Part shown: positions 14,975-21,933 of the stretch, in pieces
Position numbering within the stretch: the stretch's first letter is position 1
How the letters are laid out: the number at the start of each line of letters is the position of its first letter
Assembly: GCA_021298235.1 (NCBI GenBank)
Contig: JAJTDX010000008.1
Coordinates: 44,110 to 66,042, forward strand
Origin: Cryomorphaceae bacterium
Lineage (GTDB): Bacteria > Bacteroidota > Bacteroidia > Flavobacteriales > Crocinitomicaceae
Direction: 5' to 3'
DNA length: 21,933 bases
The notes under the pieces: generated by a model
Database searches by the model: none
What the model was told of the DNA's origin: nothing
Seen by the model: only the letters and a program-made list of their open reading frames with translations
Made by a program: the position numbers and the translations under genes

Positions 14975-16182
14975 TCCAATATCTTTTTCACTGCATTTTT
15001 TACTGCGGAAACCACCGTTTTCACTTGCTCATTCGTTAGATTGAAATACACCGGTAAAGAAATTTCTCCGCTATACTTATTCCAAGTCTCAGGAAAATCA
15101 TCTATTCTGTATCCCCTTTTCTTGTAGGCAGTCAAAATAGGCAAGGGAATAAAATGGACGTTTACAGAAACTTCTTGTTCAAAGATCTCTTGAATAATTG
15201 CATCCCGTTGTTGCTCTGATACTTCAGCGATTCTCAATTGATATAGGTGAAAGCAACTTTGTTTATTCGAAGTTGTATGCAACGGTATGATGGCCCAGTC
15301 CTCATTGTGGAATGCTTCATCGTACATCTTAAAAATTTCCTTGCGACGGTTAAGATTTTCTTCATAACGATCCAACTCAATTAACCCTATAGCCGCCTGA
15401 AGGTCTGTCATATTGCATTTGAATCCTGGTTCCTCCACGTCATAACGCCAATTGCCTTTTTGTGTTTTGGCCAAAGCATCCTTGTTTTGGCCGTGAAGTA
15501 TCATCGTACAAAACTCTTTGTAAATAGCCTCATGATCGAAAACATCGGGCAAGTTGAATGAAAGTGCTCCTCCTTCAGCTGTAGTTAAATTTTTTACTGC
15601 GTGAAAAGAAAATGCGGTTACATCCGTCAAGACTCCTGATCGCATGTGATTCATTTGTGCTCCAAAACTGTGGGCGGCATCTGAGATCACCAATATTCGT
15701 CCGAGCATTGCCTGTTTGTCATTTGAAGGGATAAACTGATCCTTAAAAACATCTTCTCGAACTAAGTCATTTAGCGTATCATAATCACAAGGGAAACCCG
15801 CTAAGTCAACTGCAATAATGGCTTTTGTTCTTGGAGTTATTGCTTGTCGAACGGCATCCACGGAAATGTTAAAGTCTTCTGAATTGATATCAACCATTAC
15901 CGGAGTAGCACCAGAATGCACAATCACATTCGCGCTGGCACAATAGGTGTAGGCAGGCAAGATGATCTCATCTCCAGGGCCAATGCCCCACCAATTTAAA
16001 AAAACCTGCATTCCCATTGTCCAAGAGTTGACAGCGACCGTTGTTTTACTCCCACAATAGGCCGTAATTTTGCGTTCAAACTCTTTCGTTCGAGGACCAG
16101 TAGTAATCCACCCACTCATCAAAGCAGCAGTTACCTCATCCACAACTTTCTGGTCAATTCTTGGAGGCGAAAATGGGATCAT
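14971..16182 (-). CDS. DegT/DnrJ/EryC1/StrS family PLP-dependent sugar aminotransferase
   Basis: A 403-residue fold-type I aminotransferase that adds an amino group from glutamate to a nucleotide-linked keto-sugar. The PLP lysine is Lys197 in FSFHAVKNLTTAEGG, the cofactor-binding aspartate is Asp168 in ISDAAHSFGA, and the family N-terminus IPFSPPRID...GWITTGPRTKEFE (2-36) is present. It is slightly longer than the usual 365-390 because of an insertion around residues 138-162 (REDVFKD...KQAML). It overlaps the PglC-like gene by four bases, so the amino-sugar it makes is probably the first sugar loaded on the lipid carrier. The 4,6-dehydratase and acetyltransferase that would complete the pathway are not in this window. 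The gap to the upstream GT2 gene is 30 bases. Confidence 0.93.
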   Translation of the reverse strand: MIPFSPPRIDQKVVDEVTAALMSGWITTGPRTKEFERKITAYCGSKTTVAVNSWTMGMQVFLNWWGIGPGDEIILPAYTYCASANVIVHSGATPVMVDINSEDFNISVDAVRQAITPRTKAIIAVDLAGFPCDYDTLNDLVREDVFKDQFIPSNDKQAMLGRILVISDAAHSFGAQMNHMRSGVLTDVTAFSFHAVKNLTTAEGGALSFNLPDVFDHEAIYKEFCTMILHGQNKDALAKTQKGNWRYDVEEPGFKCNMTDLQAAIGLIELDRYEENLNRRKEIFKMYDEAFHNEDWAIIPLHTTSNKQSCFHLYQLRIAEVSEQQRDAIIQEIFEQEVSVNVHFIPLPILTAYKKRGYRIDDFPETWNKYSGEISLPVYFNLTNEQVKTVVSAVKNAVKKILE

Positions 16183-16212
16183 AAAATGTGTTATAACGTC
16201 CGAATTTACAAT

Positions 16213-17226
16213 TTATCGGGACAATCTTTTTTGTTTGACGGAAGGTTTTTTTCGAAGAAGCAAGAAATCAACTAAACCATTTATATAACCCAGGCCATAA
16301 CTAAGGTGTAATATCGGAAAAACAGCAACCAGATCCTGTGTTTTTAAACCCTCTTTTGAATTCTTGAAGCTTACAAACAGACACAATGTCAAATAGGCAA
16401 ACAAAGGCAGTGCAGCTAACCACATTGGCAGAATCAGCATGGCGGGAAACAAAACCGTTAAATAGGTCACAAACAGAGAGGGAATAACTTGCCTCAGAGT
16501 AGTAAGAGTTTTGTGCTTCTGATTGACATATACTTTCCAGTAACCATATTGAAAAAACTGTCTCCAAAGTCCTTTAAATGTACCTCTAACGTAGTATTTC
16601 AAAGAAATCTCATGACAATAATAGATTTTACCACCCGCCTTCGAAACACGAAAATTGAAATCGTCGTCTTGATTTCTGACCAGCTCCTCATCAAAAAATC
16701 CAATTTTTTCAAAAACGAAATAAGGATACATCGGACTAGTAACCGTATCAGTAAAACCCGAACGATCCAAGGTTCTGAAGTTTCCGATTCCCATACCAAA
16801 GGAGGTAGACATAGCTGTAGCAATTACCTTACTTTTGTATGATGTGAATTCATTGATGATCTGTCCACCCACACACCAAACGGAGGGATCTTGTTCAAGA
16901 ATCTCCATGGCACGTGATAGATAGTTTTTGCTAATTATGTGCCTTGCCCCTATGATTTGTACGAAATCAGCGGTACCGCCTGCATAAATTCCAAGATTAA
17001 AAGCGTATGGTGTAAGTTGCTTGGGATTATCAATCAACTCGAGTGTTTCGAATTCCTTTTGTAAATCTAGTATTACTTTTCTCGTACCGTCATCGCTCAT
17101 TCCATCAACCAAAAAAACCTTCATAGCCACATTTTCAGGCAGCTCAGCATCGTAAATGGCACGAATACACTCTTCGAGATAAGCAACCTCGTTTCTGCAG
17201 GGAATAACAACTGATAATTGACGCAT
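16213..17226 (-). CDS. GT2 family glycosyltransferase, ExoA-like
   Basis: A 337-residue inner-membrane glycosyltransferase. The GT-A domain starts with SVVIPCRNEVAYLEECI (5-21) and VFLVDGMSDDGT, the nucleotide-binding aspartate region. The acceptor region NQDDDFNFRVSKAGGKIYY and the QFFQYGYWKV motif recall ExoA-type transferases of exopolysaccharide synthesis. At the place where this group usually has an Asp-containing DXD-like motif, this protein reads QIIGARH. The C-terminal third holds two or three hydrophobic helices (about 242-290), anchoring it to the membrane, and ends in a basic tail. Donor and acceptor sugars are unknown. It begins seven bases after the stop of the next gene upstream in the operon, the O-antigen ligase-like gene. 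Confidence 0.88.
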   Translation of the reverse strand: MRQLSVVIPCRNEVAYLEECIRAIYDAELPENVAMKVFLVDGMSDDGTRKVILDLQKEFETLELIDNPKQLTPYAFNLGIYAGGTADFVQIIGARHIISKNYLSRAMEILEQDPSVWCVGGQIINEFTSYKSKVIATAMSTSFGMGIGNFRTLDRSGFTDTVTSPMYPYFVFEKIGFFDEELVRNQDDDFNFRVSKAGGKIYYCHEISLKYYVRGTFKGLWRQFFQYGYWKVYVNQKHKTLTTLRQVIPSLFVTYLTVLFPAMLILPMWLAALPLFAYLTLCLFVSFKNSKEGLKTQDLVAVFPILHLSYGLGYINGLVDFLLLRKKPSVKQKRLSR

Positions 17227-17233
17227 ATAAAAA

Positions 17234-18475
17234 TTAAATCGAACTATTTTTTTTCTGAGCTACAGCTGTTTGGTTGAACATCAAGAGAAGTAACGTTACC
17301 GGTATTATCCCTGCCTGTGTCTCAAGAAAAGACTCGAAAAGCATCGTGGAAGCGAGCAGTATTGAAATCATAAGAAAATTAACATCAAACATGCGGATGG
17401 CTTTTCTCATTGAGGTCAAAAAGAGCATTAGAAGAGGTATCAAACCAAAAACTCCAAGTTGCACTGCTGTGTTGAGAAACTGATTGTGTGAATTCAAACT
17501 TTTGCCTGCCACACCGGTGTTCCCGAGTTCCGAATTTTTTTTATCCAAAGCATCTGAAACATCTCCCGTTCCAACTCCAAAAAAAGGCGACTCCAGCACT
17601 AATTTCCAGGATGTAGCCCACATAATCACACGCGCATTGCTGCTTTCAGTAGATATATTATTTGTGGTTTTTACGTTTGTTGATGCCGAGATCATTTTCT
17701 CAAAACGCACCCGCAGTGTTGAGATTGAAAAAACAGTGACCAAAAAAATCATCAGTATCGCTGTTCCGGCAGCTACCCCAGCTTTCCATGACACCCTTCT
17801 GGAAAGTTCAAACAAGGCTAAAAGCATGAGAAAAAGAACCAGAAGCAGGATGCCTGCTTTTGAGAAAGTCAGCACCGTCGAACAAGTAAGTAAGAAGAAG
17901 ATACTCAATGATAAGACGGCTGGTCGCTTAAAAAAAATTCTCATCGCGATAAATGAACCTGCTGCGAGATATGTAGCGAAATAACTTCGGTGCATCGAAT
18001 AAGAAAAATAAGACTCCGTAAAATACGCCCAATGGTTGTCCTCGCGATTTATAAGCGATTTATATGTCGCATAGCTGAATGCCACAAGGCATGCCAAAGT
18101 GAGTCCCACAAGAAAAGAGCGCAGCAACTCTTTTCGATTAATAGTGATGTTCGTAAAGTGCATGACCAATGGCAAAAGCAAAAACGAAAGCTTCATTGTA
18201 AGGTCTTTGGATGCATAGCTCCAGTTTTCTGTATAAATGAGACCTACGATATGGGTTGCATAAAAAACTACAAACCAAAACCCCGAAGAATTTATTGAAA
18301 AAAGAGAAGAAATCTTTACTTTTTCTCGTCGCTGCCAGAAAAGAGTTAGCACCAGAAGTCCTATAAGCAAAGGCATCAACTTATTGTAGATTGGAAAGAC
18401 CACAACAAGGGCCAACAGGAGGATATCTGCAGGAGTTCTGGAATGGACGCTATTTTTAATTCTTGTCAAGACCAT
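17234..18475 (-). CDS. O-antigen ligase / polymerase family protein (Wzy_C)
   Basis: A 413-residue polytopic protein with about ten membrane helices. The long loop near residues 270-330 carries the family pattern: an arginine and tryptophan (NARVIMWATSW), GVGTGDV, then SHNQFLNTAVQLGVFGL. In WaaL/Wzy-type enzymes this loop holds the residues that transfer lipid-linked glycan, either ligating it to a lipid or protein acceptor or polymerising repeats. Which of the two cannot be told here, since a second protein of this family lies at the start of the operon. I prefer the ATG at 18475, which overlaps the flippase gene by ten bases; an upstream in-frame start at 18517 would overlap by 52 and add a hydrophilic N-terminus. 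Confidence 0.88.
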   Translation of the reverse strand: MVLTRIKNSVHSRTPADILLLALVVVFPIYNKLMPLLIGLLVLTLFWQRREKVKISSLFSINSSGFWFVVFYATHIVGLIYTENWSYASKDLTMKLSFLLLPLVMHFTNITINRKELLRSFLVGLTLACLVAFSYATYKSLINREDNHWAYFTESYFSYSMHRSYFATYLAAGSFIAMRIFFKRPAVLSLSIFFLLTCSTVLTFSKAGILLLVLFLMLLALFELSRRVSWKAGVAAGTAILMIFLVTVFSISTLRVRFEKMISASTNVKTTNNISTESSNARVIMWATSWKLVLESPFFGVGTGDVSDALDKKNSELGNTGVAGKSLNSHNQFLNTAVQLGVFGLIPLLMLFLTSMRKAIRMFDVNFLMISILLASTMLFESFLETQAGIIPVTLLLLMFNQTAVAQKKNSSI

Positions 18476-19716
18476 TTTATCCAGGGCATGTTCATTAAAC
18501 GAGCGCTGATCAACCACGTTCCGACAAAAAGAACAAACATAGAAATCAGTTGCGCATATGCCGCCCCCATTGCTCCGTAGGCCGGAATTAGCGAAAAACT
18601 CAGTGTAACATTCAAAAGAGCGGCGAGCACCGTGTTTAGTGCAATCAATCCTGTCTTTTCAAGGTAGAAAATATAAACGCTGACCATTTTATACATTCCA
18701 TTGAACGCGAAGCCCAAGGCAACCCATAGCACCATCTCTCTTCCTTGTTGAAAATCTTTTCCAAAAAGCATGTATATCCATGGTAAAACCAGCCAAAGAA
18801 GCACTACCGCCACTAAAATGGCAACAATGTAAACATAGGTTAATTTTACCATCTTCACTTTGTCTGCCTGATCTCCATTCTTCAATTTTTGAAAAACCCA
18901 CGGAACCCATGCCTGATTAAAGGAATTTTGCAACAGCCCGATTAACTGTCCAACCATAAACCCAACGGAATATATGCCATTCGCCGAAAGTCCGTGGTAA
19001 TGAGTCAGAATCAATTTATCCGCATACATAATTGCAACCGCACTGAGAGAATGTGGAATCAATGGTGCTCCGTAACGCAAGACATGTGAAAGATACTCTT
19101 GTCGAAAAAGTCCCCATAGAATTTGCTTTCGAACAAGAATGAACACAGCAACGAATGTTGCAATCAGATAGGACCAAAACAAGGCGTAAATTGATCCACT
19201 GAAATTCAAACGAAAAACGATGACAAGAATAAAAACAAGTGCTATCTCCAACATTGTTCTTCCAATGCGAAAGATGCCATAATTCCATGATTTGTCCTCC
19301 ATTCTCCATACTGCCAACAAGACCTCAATTACCGTATTGAAAAGTCCGTAGAGCAAGGCAAAAACTAAAAACTGTGTAGGAACCCCTGTCCAATGAGACA
19401 CCTTCCCGCTAAATCCGATAAGGATAAGAGAAAAAAAGAGAGTTAACAGAATATTGAAATAAAATCCGGTAGAAACATAGGATTTAAAATCCACCTCCTC
19501 TTTGAGAAATTGAACTTGAACTGACGACATTAGATTAATCCCAATCAATGGAATCATCACATTCGCCAACGCATTGAAATTCGATAAGATACCGTAATCT
19601 TCAGTAGTTAAATAGGTCGTCAGAACAGGTAAAAGCAGAAAAGGTATTCCCGCATTCACGATGTTCGAAAAGGTGTAGATTCCCATCGATCGAAGAAAGC
19701 CCTTGCTAATTTTCAT
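18466..19716 (-). CDS. Polysaccharide flippase, Wzx/MVF type
   Basis: A 416-residue protein with about twelve membrane helices, of the lipopolysaccharide/polysaccharide flippase group in the MATE-like superfamily. The N-terminal pattern, a basic start, YTFSNIVNAGIPFLLLPVLT, then TTEDYGILSNFNA, is characteristic. Mid-protein APLIPHSLSAVAIMYADKLIL fits the pairing of helices 7 and 8 in Wzx proteins. It should move the undecaprenyl-linked repeat unit across the inner membrane. The ATG at 19716 overlaps the preceding ORF by 11 bases and has a strong Shine-Dalgarno-like sequence six bases upstream; an adjacent TTG at 19719 could be read instead. Confidence 0.9.
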   Translation of the reverse strand: MKISKGFLRSMGIYTFSNIVNAGIPFLLLPVLTTYLTTEDYGILSNFNALANVMIPLIGINLMSSVQVQFLKEEVDFKSYVSTGFYFNILLTLFFSLILIGFSGKVSHWTGVPTQFLVFALLYGLFNTVIEVLLAVWRMEDKSWNYGIFRIGRTMLEIALVFILVIVFRLNFSGSIYALFWSYLIATFVAVFILVRKQILWGLFRQEYLSHVLRYGAPLIPHSLSAVAIMYADKLILTHYHGLSANGIYSVGFMVGQLIGLLQNSFNQAWVPWVFQKLKNGDQADKVKMVKLTYVYIVAILVAVVLLWLVLPWIYMLFGKDFQQGREMVLWVALGFAFNGMYKMVSVYIFYLEKTGLIALNTVLAALLNVTLSFSLIPAYGAMGAAYAQLISMFVLFVGTWLISARLMNMPWIKWS

Positions 19717-20167
19717 CAAACACCTCCTTTAGGAACAACACTATATTTTCTTTGTATCCAGGCTTGTAACAGGAGCTATTGCTCTGGATAACATCTTCTC
19801 TTGAGACACTTAGCACTAGTTCCAAAGTTTCACAAAACTCTTCAGGAGTGCTCACAATCTTAGTATAAGGATTTGTCCCCAAAATCGATGAAAGCTGTTC
19901 CTCTGACTGCCCTTCAATGTTGATCAAAATGTTTGGCACACCCAAAGATAAGGATTCAATAGCCGTTGTAGAGTATACGGTACAATGGACAGCGCAATGT
20001 CGAATAGTTGAGTAAAAGTCTTGTTCGGAAAATTCAAGCGTCTCACATGCTGGCAAATCGATGCAATAGGAAACTTTTTTTGTACGTCTGGGTTGAACCA
20101 ATATATCGAACTTGTCTTCTGCAAAAGGACGCAAGCGAAGAATAAATTCCAGGAGCTTCAGCCCCAT
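19706..20167 (-). CDS. Glycosyltransferase, C-terminal fragment after a frameshift
   Basis: A 153-residue ORF that reads as the C-terminal Rossmann domain of a GT-B-like glycosyltransferase. It contains FDILVQPRR (20-28) and HCTVYSTTAIESLSLGVPNILI, which resembles the nucleotide-sugar-binding segment (S-T-x-x-x-E) of capsule-type transferases. The same frame is open and protein-like further upstream, to a TGA at 20243-20245, and reads HEAKPTILFTLQDGK just before this ATG. That is the strand expected to start the second domain. It is therefore probably not an independent gene but the rest of the ORF at 20158-21021, which it overlaps by ten bases. Whether it is translated by re-initiation at 20167, by frameshifting, or not at all is unknown. 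Confidence 0.8.
   Translation of the reverse strand: MGLKLLEFILRLRPFAEDKFDILVQPRRTKKVSYCIDLPACETLEFSEQDFYSTIRHCAVHCTVYSTTAIESLSLGVPNILINIEGQSEEQLSSILGTNPYTKIVSTPEEFCETLELVLSVSREDVIQSNSSCYKPGYKENIVLFLKEVFDEN
19721..19730 (-). promoter_or_regulatory. Strong Shine-Dalgarno-like site before the flippase gene
   Basis: The minus strand reads AAAGGAGGTG, with a six-base spacer (GTTTGATG context) to the ATG at 19716. It is the only extended anti-16S match found at a start codon in this window. It lies within codons of the preceding glycosyltransferase ORF, so chance cannot be excluded. Confidence 0.55.
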
Positions 20168-21021
20168 TTTACCATCTTGTAGAGTAAATAAAATAGTTGG
20201 CTTAGCTTCATGGTGGGAAATGCATTTAATTCGTTGAACACCTCAAGCTCACGCACTCCATTTGTTAGGATCGTGTCGGGAAATTGAATCGCATTTAAAG
20301 GCTTCTCATAACAATAACCGTGATGGTTCGAACTAATTATGCCATGCTGAACCTCCACAACTTGAATTCCTTTTTCCTTCAATGCCCTGATATATCCAAA
20401 ATGTGTGTATCCCACAGAGAGCATTACTAGCTTTGGATTAGGAACTATTTTGAGCAGCATCGACATGATTTTGTACTGCGCCAAGTATTTTCTGATTAAC
20501 AACTTATGATCTACTCCCCCATCCACATTCGAAAGAATTTCTTTCATCAAAGAAGGATTGGTGATGTCTAACTTTCTCAGAAATAGTTTTGCATAGACTT
20601 CTTCGAAGAGCAACAAAAGAGATCGGGAAACGACATGCTTTGAAGCTAATTTTTTGAGCGGATAATAGTACACCAATCTCGTTTCGATGAGCAACATTCG
20701 TTTGCCACTATGATTGCCAATGTAATCGAATAACTTGTCCGTATATTTTCCATCAATTAACCGGCGCTCCAAAGTGTTGCTGAAAGCCCAGATATCATAC
20801 GTTCCAAATACATTTCTCAGCCCATAAAATAGAGAGCCTAGCTGAGTAAGATATAGTTGAAGATTTCGAGCCTGATTTGTTTCCTTACCAGTTATGATTT
20901 TATGGAATAATCTTCCCTTCAGCCATGGGTATACCTGAAAATCCTTTCCGAACTTTCGAACAGTCAAATCCTCAACGGCGAGGCGAGTTTCCAAATCAAT
21001 GATGCGCTCTCGTGTGGTCAT
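20158..21021 (-). CDS. Glycosyltransferase, N-terminal part, frameshifted
   Basis: A 287-residue ORF reading as the N-terminal half of a GT-B-like polysaccharide glycosyltransferase. EVQHGIISSNHHGY (about 223-236) and FPDTILTNGVRE (about 247-258) are typical of the inter-domain region of capsule-type transferases. After roughly residue 272 the sequence becomes atypical (KLSQLFYLLYKMVKWG) and stops, while a frame shifted by -1 continues with convincing C-terminal domain sequence (see 19706-20167). Together the pair spans 1316 bases, one short of a multiple of three, equal to a full-length protein of about 438 residues. The start at 21021 overlaps the preceding gene by 26 bases. Sugar specificity is unknown. 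Confidence 0.78.
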   Translation of the reverse strand: MTTRERIIDLETRLAVEDLTVRKFGKDFQVYPWLKGRLFHKIITGKETNQARNLQLYLTQLGSLFYGLRNVFGTYDIWAFSNTLERRLIDGKYTDKLFDYIGNHSGKRMLLIETRLVYYYPLKKLASKHVVSRSLLLLFEEVYAKLFLRKLDITNPSLMKEILSNVDGGVDHKLLIRKYLAQYKIMSMLLKIVPNPKLVMLSVGYTHFGYIRALKEKGIQVVEVQHGIISSNHHGYCYEKPLNAIQFPDTILTNGVRELEVFNELNAFPTMKLSQLFYLLYKMVKWG

Positions 21022-21933
21022 AAATAGGAGGAATCAGCGCAGAGAGAAGGATTAAAAAAAGAAGGTCCATGTAGGAAAATCCCCAGAACACACCATAATT
21101 GGCAAATGAATAAAGTAGGATCGCTAAAAGTGAAATCAAATTTCTTTTTCGAAATAATAAGACGAAAAACGCCAAATAAAGCATAGTCAGTATAATGCCA
21201 TTCGTTGCGAGCAATTGAATAAATGAATTGTGTGCATGAACTAGCTTGTATTTTTTCAACACCGGGTGCCAAGACAGTAACATGAGCTTATCGCTCCCAT
21301 TACCAAACCACAAATGGTTCTCAATGAAATTTATATAATTCAGCCAGATTTGTTTTCGGCCAGAGGTTTGCATGCCATTGTTAACCATTAACTTATCTCC
21401 CCAACCCATTTTTGATGGATCCGTCTCACCTTTGGACATGGGCAACGCATGCGATTCTGCACAATTCTTTGGATGATCCTCTTCTTTTAGCTCAAGACCA
21501 CTCGTCTTTTCTGCTTGCATTTCGTTTCTGGATAATTGCATTTTCAGAGGACCAAAAAAGATCAGTGTTAATCCAATCCAAAGAATGGCAGATTGAAAGG
21601 ATGGCAAGTTCAAAGCCGCAGTTCTATGTTTGATAAGAAGAAATACCCCCTGAAGCACAAAGTATAGGATCAATACAATAATCACAGACCTACTGAACGA
21701 AAGTAAAATGCCTATTACCAATACGACGCGTAGGAACCATTCCAGAGTTTTTCTTCGAAAGGGAACTAAATCGATCAACAAAAGCGCAAGAAATGCTTTG
21801 TACGCAAGCATGGAAGAGTTAGATGAAAGCCCATAAACACGACTATTGTACAACAAAGAGTAATCCGTAATGCGAATAGATCCTAATTCAGAAAAAAACG
21901 TTTTTACGCCCATAGAATATTGAAGAATTCCGA
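20996..21933 (-). CDS. O-antigen ligase / polymerase family protein, cut by window edge
   Basis: The visible 312 codons are the C-terminal part of a polytopic protein; the frame stays open to the edge of the window, so the true start lies outside. RVYGLSSNSSMLAY, a run of hydrophobic helices, then a hydrophilic loop of about 65 residues, GRKQIWLNYINFI, GNGSDKL and LVHAHNSFIQLLATNGI match the Wzy_C pattern (Arg/Trp, G-x-G, H-x-x-HN, G-I). As in the second family member at 17234-18475, it should act on lipid-linked glycan at the periplasmic face of the inner membrane. One of the two may be the polymerase and the other the ligase. The loop is unusually rich in Glu, Lys and Ser. Its stop overlaps the next gene by 26 bases. 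Confidence 0.85.
   Translation of the reverse strand, partial: GILQYSMGVKTFFSELGSIRITDYSLLYNSRVYGLSSNSSMLAYKAFLALLLIDLVPFRRKTLEWFLRVVLVIGILLSFSRSVIIVLILYFVLQGVFLLIKHRTAALNLPSFQSAILWIGLTLIFFGPLKMQLSRNEMQAEKTSGLELKEEDHPKNCAESHALPMSKGETDPSKMGWGDKLMVNNGMQTSGRKQIWLNYINFIENHLWFGNGSDKLMLLSWHPVLKKYKLVHAHNSFIQLLATNGIILTMLYLAFFVLLFRKRNLISLLAILLYSFANYGVFWGFSYMDLLFLILLSALIPPIYDHTRAHH

Noticed and set aside
16489..16842. Open frame of 117 codons on the plus strand
   Set aside because: Antisense to the GT2 gene, whose motifs are clear in the minus-strand frame; no independent support.
17484..17984. Open frame of 166 codons on the plus strand
   Set aside because: It is antisense to the O-antigen ligase-like gene. 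Its Lys/Arg/Ser-rich composition has no recognisable domain and it has no promoter box or sensible start.
20215..20220. TTTCCC as a programmed -1 slippery site
   Set aside because: In the zero frame the codons are GCA TTT CCC, so the required X-XXY-YYZ pattern is not met, and no strong downstream hairpin was noticed. A missing base is simpler.

Overview
The window looks like a chromosomal segment of a member of the phylum Bacteroidota. Three things point there. A secreted protein ends in a type IX secretion system (T9SS) type A sorting domain. Perfect or near-perfect copies of the Bacteroidota-type -7 promoter box TAnnTTTG precede most transcription units. Shine-Dalgarno sequences are almost absent. 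There is also an S46 dipeptidyl-peptidase, a family common in this phylum. The genus cannot be named from this sequence. No rRNA, tRNA, CRISPR array, insertion sequence or phage gene was seen, and the window has no gene-free gap longer than about 160 bases.

Left part (1-6960): a minus-strand pair, osmC-family then rlmB, joined by a TAATG stop/start overlap. Divergent from it is lipA (lipoyl synthase), followed by a 1029-residue BNR/Asp-box repeat protein carrying a T9SS signal. After a perfect 14-bp-stem terminator comes lpdA (dihydrolipoyl dehydrogenase), which ends at a UUCG-tetraloop terminator. LipA makes the lipoyl cofactor and Lpd reoxidises it, so two genes of lipoate chemistry flank the T9SS cargo, although each appears to have its own promoter.

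Middle part (6961-14390): a minus-strand pair encodes an exported S46 peptidase (DPP11-like by its S1 arginine) and an exported GH1 glycosidase. Divergent from it is an unrecognised membrane protein with a duplicated SGRP motif. It converges with a minus-strand operon siaB-like, siaC-like, coaE. The siaB/siaC pair resembles the kinase and phospho-target of the Pseudomonas SiaABCD switch and keeps the phospho-acceptor Thr at position 68. Divergent from siaB are a SAM methyltransferase and a ZIP-family metal transporter.

Right part (14387-21933): a tightly packed minus-strand surface-polysaccharide operon. In transcription order it holds an O-antigen ligase/polymerase family protein (cut by the window edge), a GT-B-like glycosyltransferase broken into two ORFs by a -1 frameshift, a Wzx-type flippase, a second O-antigen ligase/polymerase protein, an ExoA-like GT2 glycosyltransferase, a DegT-type sugar aminotransferase and a PglC-like initiating sugar-phosphate transferase. 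Together these could make an amino-sugar on a nucleotide carrier, load it on undecaprenyl phosphate, extend, flip and polymerise or ligate it.

The most interesting points are the frameshifted glycosyltransferase, the SiaB/SiaC module next to coaE, and two genes whose start codon sits exactly five bases past the -7 box, predicting leaderless mRNAs.
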